NCBI GenBank assembly: GCA_963930775.1
Contig: OZ005697.1
Span: 5,044,292-5,108,291 of the forward strand
Length of the DNA: 64,000 nucleotides
Direction of reading: 5' to 3'
Source: Cliona cf. orientalis
Lineage: Eukaryota > Porifera > Demospongiae > Clionaida > Clionaidae
The notes beneath the pieces were generated by a model. That model ran no database searches. It worked only from the letters and a program-made list of their open reading frames with translations, and was not told the DNA's origin. Shown here piece after piece: positions 38,601 to 53,600 of this stretch. Position 1 is the stretch's first letter. Every line of letters begins with the position of its first letter. The translations under genes and the position numbers were made by a program.

Positions 38601-41600
38601 AGTTGCTGTTTCGCTCGCTTGTTCTAGAGCTCAGCATTCTGACAGCAGAGCAGACACATAGATACAAGCGAAGAGGAAGGGTCTAGCTCGATGACTTCCA
38701 CGAAGCCTTCTCTGTCAATCTCCACAACGCCATGGTAGCCAGCTATAATGCGCCATTCAAGGACTTATTCGTTTCTGGGCTAGTGCTTGTCACTATGATC
38801 ATACGGGCAATTTGATTGGTCCAGCACGCACCGCTATTGGTCAGGACTTGTTCGTTGCTAGCATGCTGGGCTGGTGCTTGTTGCTATGATCGTATGTGCG
38901 ATCTGAGTGGTCCAGTGCACGCCGCTACGGGTCAGTAAGTGTGCAATTAAGAAAATAATTGCACACTTAGTCTATGGGAATTTTGTATAGAGACAAAATA
39001 ACTATATGATTGTGTAGGAAATTAATGATCATGAAAACCATAAGTTTGGCAGTCAAAAAATTGAAGTGGTGTCCTTTTGTATTGTGCTGGTGCTGATGGA
39101 AATACATGCAGGCAGAAATCAAGGGAGAATGAAAATCAATTAACCAAGCTTCAGTTAGAAATGTATTGTATTGTACACTGTACCATGGTTGTAAATTCTG
39201 ACCAATCAGATTTCTCCATATGAGGTTGATAAATCACTTATCAAACCTAATTGTATTTATATACAACGTCGGATAACTACCTCAGGGCACACTAGTAGGA
39301 CTGTACTGCTACTACGCAATTGCGTTGTGATAGTACTATGCGTATGTACTAAAGGTACTGTACTGCTACTATGCAATTGCGTTGTGATAGTACTATGCGT
39401 ATGTACTAAAGGTTAATTGCCATAAGTGGGTGGAGTACTTGGATGCTGAGTCAGCGAATCTTGGAGCTCAAGCAGCTGTGGAGGCTAGGAAGGCACATTT
39501 TGTGAAGTTTAGTACTGCACTGGCCAACAAGAAAGCCATCGCTGTGAAAGTTCAAAGTATCTTAGCCTTCTTGAAGGCCTGGCCATGAGCTGACAGTAGG
39601 TATATTAAATACTAGATGGCTTTCACGGTCATGACGATTCGAAATTTTTATTTTGCTGTGTTGCTGGGTGCTGCTTGAGCTGACTTTTATAGCCAACGCT
39701 GTCGTTGCTACCATGAGGATGCGTCGTCAGGGTCACGTAGCCCATGCAGGGTTCTCCCCAGAAATTTTGAGAGGTGGTAAATCTTTAGATCATGGATGTG
39801 TATGCAAGTGCAAGCATACTACAGCCTAGTGGTGTCTATAGTACAGTGGTCCCTCCTTTGAGAGACCCCTCTAGTGAGATACCACCTCTTATTAAGAACC
39901 ATAAAGTGCATGCACAAAACCTCTCTACATACAAACAGCCCTCTGGTCAAAGACCACCTCTAGAACCCAACCAAAGACCACCAATTATGTGGAAATTAAA
40001 GACCATCACTGATCTCAACTAGAGCTCTGTAGATGAAATACCCCACGTGCACATTGCACAATCTGTAGATCTATTTTGGAATGGAATGTTGCCACAGTAA
40101 TGCACCCCTGGAAAGAGAAAAATTCTCATATTGGAAGAGGAGTGATTCATCGGGCTAAAAATATCCCTGTGAACTGGAGGTTGAAAAGTAGTAAACACTC
40201 ATTTCTTTCTTATGAATATGGGTACCAAGCAACTAATTTTCACATAAATTATATACGGCGTAATACAACCCACTCTTGCAAAGCTCCACCTATTGCTCCA
40301 CCCTCCTCTGGTGGAAGACCACCTCGTTTGGGAGACCATTTTTATTTGGATTCAAGTGCGGTCTCTCAAAAGAGGGACCACTGTATTGGACTTGTAAACT
40401 GTGGTTTAGTGGTTATAGGCATGCCCAAAGCATGACCATGAGCCATTTGTAGTGCACCACAGCTAGGTAAGTGGTGATAAATTTGAGCTAGCAACTGGTC
40501 GACCCTTTACCAGAACCGACCAGTGTGGGGAGAACCCTGCCCATAGTACAAGTCAGTTGTATACCTTGGTTCGGTCTCTACGCAATTTATACAGCCTTGG
40601 GCTTTCGGCCCTCAGTTGTGTAAATAGCGTAGAGACCTGCACCTCGGTATATATATAACCTATACATAATCTCTTATGGCAATTCTATTGCACATAATTA
40701 TGATAATTCTCATGTGTAAAATTACTTGTAGAACACGAAGGTCAAGGTTAGAAGTTCTGAAACTGTTCTGCTTTCGAGATATTATCGTTTTTATGATAAT
40801 GTATTACATACATGTAACGCCTGGGTCATTCCTACTTTTAGATCATAGCTGTAACAAATACTGCAATATGATTGGCTGCTGACAGGTATCTATATCTCAT
40901 AGTCACCTACAAGCTTCTCACAGTCACCTACAAGATTTTCAGTCACCTACGTACAAGTTTTGCCCTCTGACTCTTAGCAATACAAAACTATATGATCTAA
41001 ACTTGTTAGACACTGTTTAGTCAGTTTCTATGTGATTTAGAAGACCTCGGGGCTCTCAAAGAACCCTCGCTTCGCTCGGGATTCTATACAGAGTCCTTCG
41101 GCCTTCTAAATCACATAGAAACCTCCTAAACAGTGTCTAACTAATATATAGAGTCCATTGACTCTATGATATGGTACGCAATTACCCCGTGCACATGTGC
41201 AAGGGGCAAGTACTCAGTTGTTGCAGGATGGTTGTAATTAACCTTTGACTAATAATCAAACTGCTATTAGATCACAGCTGTAACAAATATTACAAGTTGA
41301 TTGGCTACTGACAGGTATCTATATCTCATAGTCATCTACAAGCTTCTCATAGTCACCTACAAGTTTTGCCCTCTGGCTCTAGCAATACAAAGCTATATGA
41401 TCTAAAACTTGTTAGACACTGTTTAGTCGGTTTCTATGTGATTTAGAAGACCTCAGGGCTCTCATAGAACTCTCACTTTGCTCGGGATTCTATGTAGGTC
41501 TTCTAAATCACATAGAAACCTCCTAACTAATATGTATGGGTTTTTGTGAAGGTTTTAGACAAGTTACGAACTCGGCGCTATTGATTTTCTGGGGGAGTCC

Positions 41601-44600
41601 CTCTTAGTTAGCACTCTGGGATAATTTTGAGGTCTTCGAAATGTTCATGAAACCCTGTCTCACTTACACTACCAGAGACACAAATTTGCACATTTTCGTT
41701 ATTGCAATCATCATTACCAATGAAAGCAGTAAGAAATGACAGGAAACTGAAATAGTGGTCAACAGATCAAGTCAGCATACATGTACGTGAGGATATCTAC
41801 AGTACACTGCGCTGAAAGTGAAATTTAGTTGAGTATATTAAGTTTCTTAAATTGAAAGAATTCAGTGCAGCGTGTGAACGAAAACACTCCGTGTGGCTAC
41901 TAAACGTGTTTCATGTTTTGGCCATATTAATTTTGTGCTCAATTATCTTAGAAAGTGAGAATTCTGCCCATGCATGCAGCAAAGTAGTAAACTCCACTCT
42001 TGCTTTATTGGGTGCACAATATTCTCTTGAGCTGAAATCTGATTGATTAAACTGAAGTATCCATCCTTCATAGAAAATGATGTAAGCTCTATAGAAAATC
42101 ACGTAAAATTTCTTGCCTACAGTTAGGATTGTTGCTAAGCAGCAGTTTATATGTCAAGCTTTTGGGCATTGTTGCTAGGATCTAAACATGTTAGACACTG
42201 TTTAGTCAGTTTCTACATGATTTAAAAGACCTCAGAGCTCAGCAGAATCCTCGATCGCTTTCCTAAATCACGTAGAAACTTCCTAAACAGTGTCTAACTA
42301 TTATATATGTATATTGACATGTGTGTAAGTTGGACACGATATTTTCTGGACAAGTCAACAGCACTACTTACTACACCTCTTTATATGCATTGTACTTGCT
42401 CTAAAAATTTGAATATTCTATTAGTCCGAATGACAAGTGAATTCAAATACTGTATTCGCTCGATCAGACGCTGCTCTTAATTAGTCGCCGCTCTCGAATA
42501 GAAGCTGCACCTCCAGATATGCTAAAAGAAATAGTCACCGTTCTCGAATAGTAGCCGCGGCTACTATTCAAGCATCACGTGCGCACGTCAACAAACCTTG
42601 TGACTCGACATTCATATACAATAGTACAGTACATGGGGTATGGCTTGCGTATGGAGCATTAACAGTACAACATTAGCAGTCATCAAGAACTAGTTCGTTC
42701 TCCTCTAATTCGTCTTCATCCTCCTCAATGTCAGCGAAGGGATCAGATTCTTCTGATTCATCTGCAGTGTCGAGTGTGGCTGTTTCTGTGCGAATTGTCT
42801 CCCTGGCATCTGCAGCCACTTCTCCCTCCTTGAGGCAGTGAATCTCGTCATCTTCCACCCTGTCTGTGTTTACTGAAATTCCACATGCACGGAAGGGCTT
42901 CTGGACAATTTCAGCTGAAAGCGCCTCCCAACACTCTTTCACCCACTGGAGACAGAGAGCTTTTCTGGGAGGACAGACATTACCAGCAGCTGTGTAGGTC
43001 TTTGGACCAGTTGCCATCCACTGACTGTACTTCTCCTTGTAGGCTGTTTTGAATGGCTTGTTCCAACTCACATCCGCTGGCTGGAGGTGGCTAGTGAGGC
43101 CTCCTAGAATGACGCTGACATCAGTATTGGTCTGCCTGTTGACATAACTCCTGACTTCAGTCGTGATGTGGCACCTGTAAGCATCCCACACCAACAGCCG
43201 ACGTCCAAAGTTGAGAGAGCCCCTCATTTCACCCAATCCTTTTATTAGTTCTTCATTCATCCAGCCGTTCTTGCTAAGTGCCACCATGACTCCAGTAGTG
43301 TTCATCTCTGGTATAGCCCTCACTCCCTTGAACACCACGTACGGCGCTTCAGCTTCCTTCCATCAGCTATTGCAGAAGCAACGACAGTGAACCTGCTCTT
43401 TTCATGACCAGTAGTGCGAAGGGGGACGGACTGCTCACATCGTCTGGCAATCGTGGTTTCTCCTGGCATATCCAGCCAGAGAGGCGTCTCATCCATGTTG
43501 CCGATTAAGGACAGGGGATAGTTCTTCGAATGACGAAGCTTTCTTGTTAACATGATGAAGCCAACCACCTTTGTGATGAGATCCTGGGGAAGCCTCTGAC
43601 CCACCGTTGTTCTCCGACATAGAGAGAAGCTGTGTTGCTTCAGAAATTTCTGCAGCCAACCATCACTAGCACGGAAATCTTCTTCTCCTCGAGCTTGAGT
43701 GAGTTCAAGAGCCTTACTCTGGACATTGCTACGAGTGACACGCAAGTTCTGTGCTCTCAGTGATTCTATCCATGTCACTACCTCCTCTTCCATGTCAGGA
43801 AGAGCAGCCTTGCGTCCCCCTCCATCAAGTCTCCTTTTTTTGCTGTTTAGGCTCCCAAGCTGATCCTTTTGCTTCTTCCACTCACGAACTCGTTTTTCAT
43901 CAATGCCATACTTCCTAGCAGCACCCCTGTTTGCGTTCTGTTCAGCAAATTCAATCACTTTTAGCTTAAATGCAGCATCAAAACTTCTCTTCTTGCACAC
44001 TTGTGAACTTTCAGCCATGGTTTTTGCGATTGAATCTCTGACACCTGCAATTAGTGCATGCATGCATACTATTAGCGCTCGCCGCACTATGCGCGTGGCC
44101 CCACCCACCTATGATCACATGCACAACTAGAACTCCTGGATCTCCTATAAAGAACGGACAAGGCCAAAATTCAAATACAGACAAACCCTCGAAACTAACC
44201 CTGGAGACTAACCCTTGAAACTAACCCTGCCATACAGACCCTGGAGACTAACCCTGACAAACAATCTTACCCAAAACCCAACCCCTGACCCCTAACGTAC
44301 ACGGCCTTGTCCGTTCTTTATAGGAGGTCCCTGTTAGAGGCTTCGATGTTTATTGCAGAATGTGGCTATACCACACCTTGAACATGCAAAGGACGTCGAT
44401 GGTCACAATTATAATTTTGCTATAGCTATCAGCAGAGGCGTAGCTAGCCCACCCTACTCAAAATGGAGCGCCTGAAACATGCATGTTTCATGCATGTTTC
44501 AGCACATTTCATGCGCCCAAATCCAGAAAGTTCCATGCATGAAATTTCCAGTGACAATATTGAATAATTCGAAATTTCATGCATGTTACATGCATGATTC

Positions 44601-47600
44601 CTGAAACATGCATGTAACATGCAGGGATTTGGGACGTTTTTCAGGTATGGGACATGCATGTTACATGCATGGATTGGTACCTAAATTTCATGCATGTTTC
44701 ATGCGTGTTCCATGCATGAAAAATGTGGATATTTCATGCATGAAACCTGCATGTTCCAGGTGTATTCCATGCGTCGTACAAGCGTATTCCAAGCATGATA
44801 CAGGCGTATTCCATGCGTGGTACAGGCGTATTCCATGCGTGATACAGGCGTATTCCATGCGTAGTACAGGCGCATTCCATGATACTGGGATATTCCATTC
44901 ATGTGTGCATACACAGTACAGGCATATTTTAATAACCCTTGGACAGAGTACTTGTACTCTACTTGCTGTAAGCATAAGGCACTGTGCTCCTGCATAGGCA
45001 AGTATGCTCTTTATAGATATGTAGATACTGGCTTTAAGGAAAATAGACAAAGCTGTTGGCACCTATAGACATGCATATTATGCTGTAAGATATGAGATTT
45101 AGAGTAGCTCTTACATAATTTTTATAGCAAAGGTATACACATTCTGTCCCCCAAAAAACTACAGGTATATGAATATCTCAGCAGTATGTTACTACCCACT
45201 GATTAGCAGCTAAACCATATTCAGTGTTCACATAGCTACATGGCATTGTATACATACTGGCCCGGAGTCCCCCCCCCCCCCCCCCCCCCCCCATTTGATC
45301 TTTTACATATTGTAGGATACTTCAGTAACTAGCACTGAGACCCCAAGGTAAGGACTGAAATAAGGGACCACATTCTTATCTGTAACCTTGATATCTGTAA
45401 TGCTAGCTGGGGACTACTTTCAAACTAAAGAAGCTCCTTTTATTTACACTCTTCCAGCCAAATAAACCAAACTTACACCTACACTATAATTATGGAAATT
45501 AATTTTACATGGGGTATACAAAACAATGTGTTAATTTGGTATGGCTCTCCAAGTTAGGCTATATAGTAGCTACTTACCTTGGAGCACTAAAGGTTTCATA
45601 ATGTCTCACACTTTCAAATCTGCAAAGCAGCTGCTTCTAATCAGTATGATGTAATGTGGAACTTCATGCATGTAACATGCATGGTTCAGGAGTGATAAAA
45701 TCTCACGCATGTTTCGTTTCATGCATGTTTCATGCATGGTATATCTGTCACACGTGTTTTATACTTTCATGCATGTTCCATGCATGTTTCATGCATAAAA
45801 TACACTTTCATGCATGTTTCATGCATGAAAAATGCATGGAAGTAGCTTCCATGCATGAAACATGATATTCCATGCACAAACTGTCCTGAAACATGCATGG
45901 AAAACGCATGAAAGTCACTTCCATGCATGAAATGTGCTGAAACATGCATGTTTCAGGCGCTCCATTTTGAGTAGGGCATGAACATTGGTGTGACTGAAAT
46001 TGGGATTGATGCTTAATTTTGTAAACTTGGTAACCAAGCGATTTAGGAGCTGATATTAAATTTAGCATTGTTCATACAAGTTCAAAAGAAAGTTAAGCTT
46101 ATCTAATAAAGATTGGTGTGGCGAGAGCCACACTCTGCCATACCCTGGCTACGCCACTGCTATCAGCATAGCTATGTTATCAGAGAGCACATGCAGCGAC
46201 ACTATAGGTGACATCGTGTAATTGGACATCCACTGCTGTTTCTTTGCTGCAGTGTATTTTTCCCCAGATAGGTTATAATTTACACTTAAACAAGTCATCA
46301 GATGAATTTTTTTTATACTTAATGGAACAACTATGCTCAGATAATTAAAGCAAGTACAGCAGCAATAAGGCCCACATCTATCGTAACAGATGCAGCACTT
46401 AAAGAGTTTTTGATTGTGCAATGTACGCACACAGAAGTACATAATGAGAAAAAGAAGGAAGGAGTGTGCACACTTAATTAAGCTTAAAGTTGACGATCTG
46501 TTCTTGAACGGCTGTCTGTCCCACAGCTCTGCAAATCAGACATGGTGAGCCTAATCAAAAGGTTTCTGCTTCATTTCGAGATGACTTTGGAGGACTACTG
46601 CCAACAGAAAGTTTGTATGAGCCCCGATGGCTCTCGGGAACCTTAAAGATCACTGGTTAACTTTACATGTGGTAAAGTGTCACTAGTATGGGTAAAAATT
46701 TGGGAATTTTAATTAAGTGTACACATGGTTGTGTCACGCTCGTCCCCCCTCTCTTTTCCTGATTATGTGCTCCTAACACACACTATAGCCAAAAATTAGT
46801 GTCTGCAATGCATCAAAGGTCAGCCAAAATCCTTCAATGATTGGATAGTACTAGTATCCACTACTGCAACATTGATATTGATCAAATTCAGTCACTGTAA
46901 TAGCAGCCTGTAATGCTGGTACAGACTAACTGTATTTTCCCGAAATTAGACTCTTTAACTGTCTGAGTATTGATGCTTTCAGACTGCGCTACTTTTAGCT
47001 ATAGCAGGCAAAAGCTTGAGTCTAAAGTTGAAGATGATAATTACGATATGTGATCAAACACCATTATACACATACAATACTCTACAGAGCTTATTTGTAT
47101 ACACATAATTATACCAATTGACCTGTGGAAGTTTTTGATCAGATCCTTTGAGCAGAGATATGGAATTCTGAAAGAAGATATGAATTTGGCTTTTTTCGCT
47201 TTGAGTAGTAAGATCAAGTGTTGTAAGAGAGTCAGCATTTTCATTACAGCGTTGCCGAGAGAAAGTAAATCCAACCACTGGTAATTTATCTCTCCTTTCA
47301 AGCATTTTAACGAGAGATAACCAAATACTTTTTTCCTGGTAAAAATAACAAGATAAATCAAGCCACATACAACACAAAAAATTAGTATGTGTACCTGCTT
47401 TGGATTTACATAATGCCTGGATCTTGGACCAAAATTTGAAGCTCCTTTGTTACCTCTCTCTTTTTTGGCATCCAAAGCATGACGGTACCTAATTCAAAAT
47501 GGGTCAAGCATAACATGTAACAGCATTAAATTTATGTATGCAAATATTAACCCCTGTGCATTAAATTTCTTGTCAGCACCAACAATTTCAAAGAGTTGAT

Positions 47601-50600
47601 TATCAGTTTGTTTACTATCACCAGTGTAGAGAAAATGCTTCAGAGGCACTGGACGTTTGTACGTACTGACAACATATATCCTCCTTTGTTTGGTACGTCT
47701 AATGGAGCACAATAGCAACAATCAATAGCAGCTCATAATAATTGAGTAATTTACCCAATCCAGTCGGCAAACTCCATGGCATTCGGTACAGTGGCAGATA
47801 GCAAAATTATACCAACATGTCCCGGCAGCATAATCAATATTTCTTCCCATACCACTCCCCTCTGAAATTTGAATGAATGAGCAACATAGATGAAAACTTC
47901 AACACAATAATAGTATGCAAGCAAAAGCTCTTATCCCCAAATACCGTATCTGGGTTCCAGCAGCAATGCCATCTCATCAGCATGTATGCATTAAGTACTC
48001 TACTATCAAGAATAAATAATAAGGAGCTGGGGAAGGGAGTATTGAACACGCTATATACTCCGTAAAGATGTTTTCGCAAAGTCATGTGCCAGGAATCACA
48101 AAATTGATCAATGACAGCACTCGATTCAAATGGTATATTGTGGGCGTGGCCTCTAGTGTAAGCTTATGCCAGTGCATTTTGATCAAAAACGGCAGCAGAT
48201 CACAATATAAAATTAATATTCGTGAAGAATCTAGCATAAAACTCACGAAAAACGCCTCTATTCTTCACGGTTCTAAGAATCAAGAGTTTAGCCCCTTGGG
48301 CTAGTCATGTGCACACAGCGGCAAGTTGCCAAAAACATACTCTTCCCCTCCTTGTTATTTACTCTTGGTATTATATATGCAACTGAAAATCTATGTTTTG
48401 TACGTTAACGATTCACTGAAATCTTCTCACTTTTATAGTAAGAGGCACATAAACAGTGACGTTTCCATTCCATCTAAATGGAATTCATTCCATGCCGTTC
48501 ACCGTTCAATTCCAATTCTGCACACACAAGCGATTCAATTAACATGTTGGGCGTATCTTACCGATGTGTCAAGAACCAAAGCTAGCTTGTTTGCTAGTGG
48601 ACTAGAATCGATGCTTTCACACTGCCGCTGTCTTCTAAATTTCGCTGGGACACTGTGCTGCTGCCACTCTTCAACTTAAAATGTATTTTGTGATTGTTGC
48701 TTGACTGTGAGCGGTTTTTGCTATCATCAATCGATCAATCTTGGATCGCTGATCAATTCAAATCGCCTTTACAACTAGCGGATCGACTGACATAGTACTC
48801 CTTTCGGCTTTCTTGGACTCCTCTGGTGTATAGTTCAAGCTACCCACGTCGATCGCATCATTTGTCACCTGCTCCGCCTCCCGTTCCATTCCCGTTTTTC
48901 TGTTGAATGGAACGTGCATGCGTTTCCATTTAAACGGAACGGGACGGAAACGTCACTGTTTTTATGCCCTCCTACTATAAATTAATGTATTGTTTTCATT
49001 ATCATAAACAATTATAAACTTAGTGTCCACCCCATCAGCTTCTCCCACAAACAAAAAAATCTTAGATAGCATCCAGTGGATGTGAGTGGAAGTGGTCACG
49101 CAAATACATTTACATGGTGACCACTACCGAATATACATATGCACACACAATGAATAAGTATGTTTGGTGTCACAATCATGGGATAATGTGGCTGATATGC
49201 ATGACCACCTATTAACAGTACATGCTCAGAGAAAATCTAAACAGTATCCTGCATGTACAGCATTGCCCTTTAGTAATTTAGTGCATATGTGCAGATGAAA
49301 GTAGGTTCAGAGTTCGTTCAACCCCTCACTGCACTGCACGTCAACAGCAGTTGCTCGAACTCACCACTAAGAACTGTGCAACAGCAACGTTCTCGCTTTG
49401 CTCAAACATCGAATTTACCACACTATTGACAGAAAACAGACCTCACCTCTTGCTTTGCTTGAGGCTCAGTGGTATGGCTTAGCAGGCCTCTTGAAACGTG
49501 TGGTACTTTGCGCTGTTCGCTCAAGAATGCCTATATAGCCTCTCTAAGGCCACCCATCATTGTGCACACGGCCCTACAGTTCTGACCAATCCTGAGCCTT
49601 GTACATAGTACAGAGTTTTTCTCCCCCCACACGGTGGCGCCGCACATTTATAGCAACTGGGCGTGTCTAAGATGTGTATCTATGACATTTTGCTACTGGT
49701 AACTCAATGCATCTCCATGCCCTCGCGTAATAATGTGGCTGATATGCACGATCATCTATAACAGTACATACTATTGTAACAAAATTTATCGTCTGAAAAT
49801 TACTAAACCCTCAGCGCATGCGCGAGTTATGGTAGCCATTCTCTGTGTGTTCTGTTACCTTACTAGCTACCACATGTAGGAACTTGAGTTAAAAGTGCGG
49901 ATTGCAGCTGTGACTGTAGTAGTAGTGGGGCATGAATGATAAGCAAGTACATGAACTACAGCACAGTAGCTATTATAGTGTACCTGCAGTGTGGCTTCAT
50001 GGTCTAACGTACACTACACAACTGTAGAACTACATATACATGTTGTACAAGATATTGTAACTATATACATGTACATGCATGTCAACGTTTAATCCAGAGA
50101 GAGGTTTATAATACTGTGCTGCATGCTCTCTTGACGTAAACTAGAGTGAACTGTCACACCCATATTGGAACTGCTATACATGTATATATATGTAACTTGA
50201 ACACACTTTGTTCTACAACAGTTATAATATTATGTACTTCTACCTCTGGGTCATTCACGTAGTGGACCTCATCAAATATGACCCATTCCAAATCTCTGAT
50301 GACATCAGATCCATTGTAAAGCATAGACCTTGAACAAAACAAGGATACATACTCACAAGCATAAAAAACAATGAAATTGAAGAAGGTACATATGTATATG
50401 GCAGGGCCAAGAAGTACACAAAATAAGATCTGCCGATGAGAGGGATAATCACATCCACTTCGACCAGTCAGGCCAATCAGATTGCTCAAATGGAGGTTGA
50501 TAAATCAACTTATCAAACCTACAAGAGATTTATCAACCTAACAAGTTATTTATAAAACAGTTGTGAGTACTTTGCTATGAATCTCACGAAATTTGTTCCA

Positions 50601-53600
50601 TAGGACATCACATTTCATTCAGTGGATAGCTAGCAGCGCAGCCTAGCCAAGCAGTAATCAGGTCATGAGCATTATTTAGAACATTTTGACGATCTGTACC
50701 AGCTAGTTCATAATAATTACCAGGACACTTGGTTATGCACATGTCCTGCATGCATTATGCATATATTGAGTAGACACTGTTAATAGGCGTTGCTTTGATG
50801 GCCATGCAACAAAAAGGCTGACGCTTGTGAAGCATGTCCCTTGAGTTGAAGCTTACTGAAGCCAGTTTTCGCCAAATTTGATGGATTTGTTGTGCTTATG
50901 AATCGCTCATGATCAGGTGCCTGTAAGTTTGAGATATGGTGAGTTTTGTGTTAACGACGATGACAATGACGACATGACCAATTACAAAAATTACCCCTTG
51001 CGCATGCACACAGGGTAATGAAATTGAAGGATGAAAGTACATGTAGGGATGGCACGGCCAAAAGGTATACAAAACAGTAATCACGCCCACTATAGATCCC
51101 TATGCTTGCTTTTTGATTTGCTATAATTATGGGGTGCAGAAGTAAACTAACCAGAAAGTAATGTGACAAAGCTGATTCGATCCCCCCTCCCCCCAAAACA
51201 AGCTGAATAATGTGAATTACCCTAGTGCTACGTATGGAAAAAAATCACTCTCTTATCTGATAAAGATTGTCCGCCAATCGCTCCATATACCGTAGTGTCC
51301 CGGGCAAATGCCCACTCCCAGGTAAGCGGTCATGTAGCAGCTTCTATATAAGCGCATGGAATTTTGATCCTGGGTAAGTGCCCATGCGGGCCAAAACTGC
51401 AAGTTATGTATAAGCACCCATGGGCATTTACCGCCATGGACACTACTGTATGCATGTTATGAGAATTCGTAAAAATTAATGCTAATTTCTTACGTTAGAT
51501 TGGATCATATGTTGTACTCGATAACTACAGTAATATTATTTCTCCCACATGTACAGAAGTTTCAAATTAGGGAAAGCCCCAATACATGCAGGTAGACATC
51601 AACTGGTGCATGATAATCAAGAAAAGCAAGCATCTAGAAGTATAGGTTATACACCAAGGTGTAGGTGGCTATGATAAATCACTATAGCTACTGTGACTGA
51701 GGTGTATAACTGACTTCTACCATGGTAAACTATGCTTAGTAGTATTTAATACTGCAGCTAGAGTACCTATGCTGCCGTTCGCTTTGTCATTCAGGGCCGT
51801 CTGTATCGATGAAGAGCACTAGAGCCGTTCGAACGCAGCCATGATCGAGCGACTGCGATAGATATCGATGATTCAAGTGGTTTCCTTCCTTGAAGCCTCC
51901 CAGAATCTGACCAATACTGTGAGCATGGCCTTTGTCATCTCTTGCAGTGAAATCTCGCTGGTCAAGTCTAAAAACAACGGTTCTTCTTGCTGAATCAAAG
52001 CAGCCATGAAACTGTTAAATTGATTGTCGACCTTGAATCCAATTACTCCATCCACTTGCAAGCGCACGCCCCACTAGTAGTAGCACAAATCAAACAATTG
52101 ATGACCCGTGCCCTATGAGCATGCGTTGCCCACCAAATCACCTGACTTTCCTGTTTGCTAGCACAACAGCAAATGGTAGTTTCGTTGTTGCCTTTCATAC
52201 GTGAAAATGAGCGATAACAAAGACAATAAGTCCCTAGATGGGGATGGTTCGTCGAAGAATGGTGCATGTAGAGGAAGCAATTGAGCAAGGCTTACACGAT
52301 CCAGCAAAGAAGGCTCATTTGCTACGACTGGGGATCGGGGATTCGGATAAGAACCGGGATGATACCTCCACCCAAAGGGGCGGTAGGACGCTCACTTGCC
52401 TTGGTGCCAGTTATCCCGATCTGCTCCGCTCTACCCTTAGTAGGATGTCTATGAGCGGCAACCAGCAGTGTGCAATATTTCCACCAGGTTCTCAAATTTT
52501 CCCTAACCCATACTTTCCATATCCTCATCAATGGGTGAGTGTTCATGAACCCCCAGTACGGCCATCACAGTGGTCTTACATGCCCACGGAGGAACAACCA
52601 AGAATGACGATGAGGAAGAGGAAGCATTTCAACCACACATTAATTGTCAGATAAAGAGCGCGAGGCGATCATGAAGGACTTCCTGAGACCACAGTGTGAT
52701 GCACTGACTACTCCCAAGATCGATAAGAATCTTAAGGAGCAGCTGAAGTCAAGGAGTAAGGATCCCCACTTGGGCTGACCTATACTTAACAAAGATGCTG
52801 AAATGTCTCCTGGAGATGTGCTCCTCCTGATTCAAAGAGCATTAGTGCTAGTGGGAAGCACCTTCCATGCCATTAATATGGAACGGAGAAGGATTGCATG
52901 GTGACGCTTGAATCCAAAGCTGAAATCATTGGCCAGCGAGGATTATAGGAAGCGAGAGACCGATCTATTTGGGCCGGGCTTTCTGGAGAAAGCATCCAAA
53001 AGGCTGGAAGCAGACAAAACCTCAGCTAAGATCACTTCACAACCCTCAACTAGCCAGAAAACAGGTTACAGCAACAATGCAAAAGTAAAATCCTTGGACT
53101 GTGGAAAAGGAGATTTGCGTAGTTTTTTGGACAAAGGCGCTTCCGCTTGGCGTGGGAGCAGGAACTATAGGCGCCCACAACCATGCAAGAATCAAGGAAA
53201 GAGCACACAAAAGAAGATTTACTTCAACAGTTGCCGTCAGCCCAAGACAGCCAGCAATACTCCCAAAGGGAAGTGAAGAACTTTCATACACCAATACATT
53301 TGAGTATACCCTTAATTACCTGGTTTGGACACCCTGCCCCCAGCGGGTCGGATACAACTGGTAGAAGCTGACAAGCGACCCTTGGGTGCTAGAGGATCCC
53401 TTGGAGCTAGAGCTATGGCCTTTCCAGCTGGTACCTCCCACTCCCAACATGCTGAACAGCAAGGGCCAAGTGCTAGTTCAGACAGAAGTAGAGAAGATAC
53501 TCAATATTACTGAAACATGCAATCTGTCATGTGGCCCCAGCGAAGAGTCAGTTCCTGAGCAGAGTGTTTCTGGTACAAAAGAAAGACGGGACATTCAGGC

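Noticed and set aside
44142-44326. Telomere or interstitial telomeric tract
   Set aside because: The CTAACCC words are few, irregularly spaced and enclosed by perfect MITE ends.
44444-45062. Open frames on both strands rich in Met-His-Ala-Cys
   Set aside because: They are translations of ATGCATG palindromes and the 22-bp repeat; the inverted copy at 58060-58540 gives the same in other frames.
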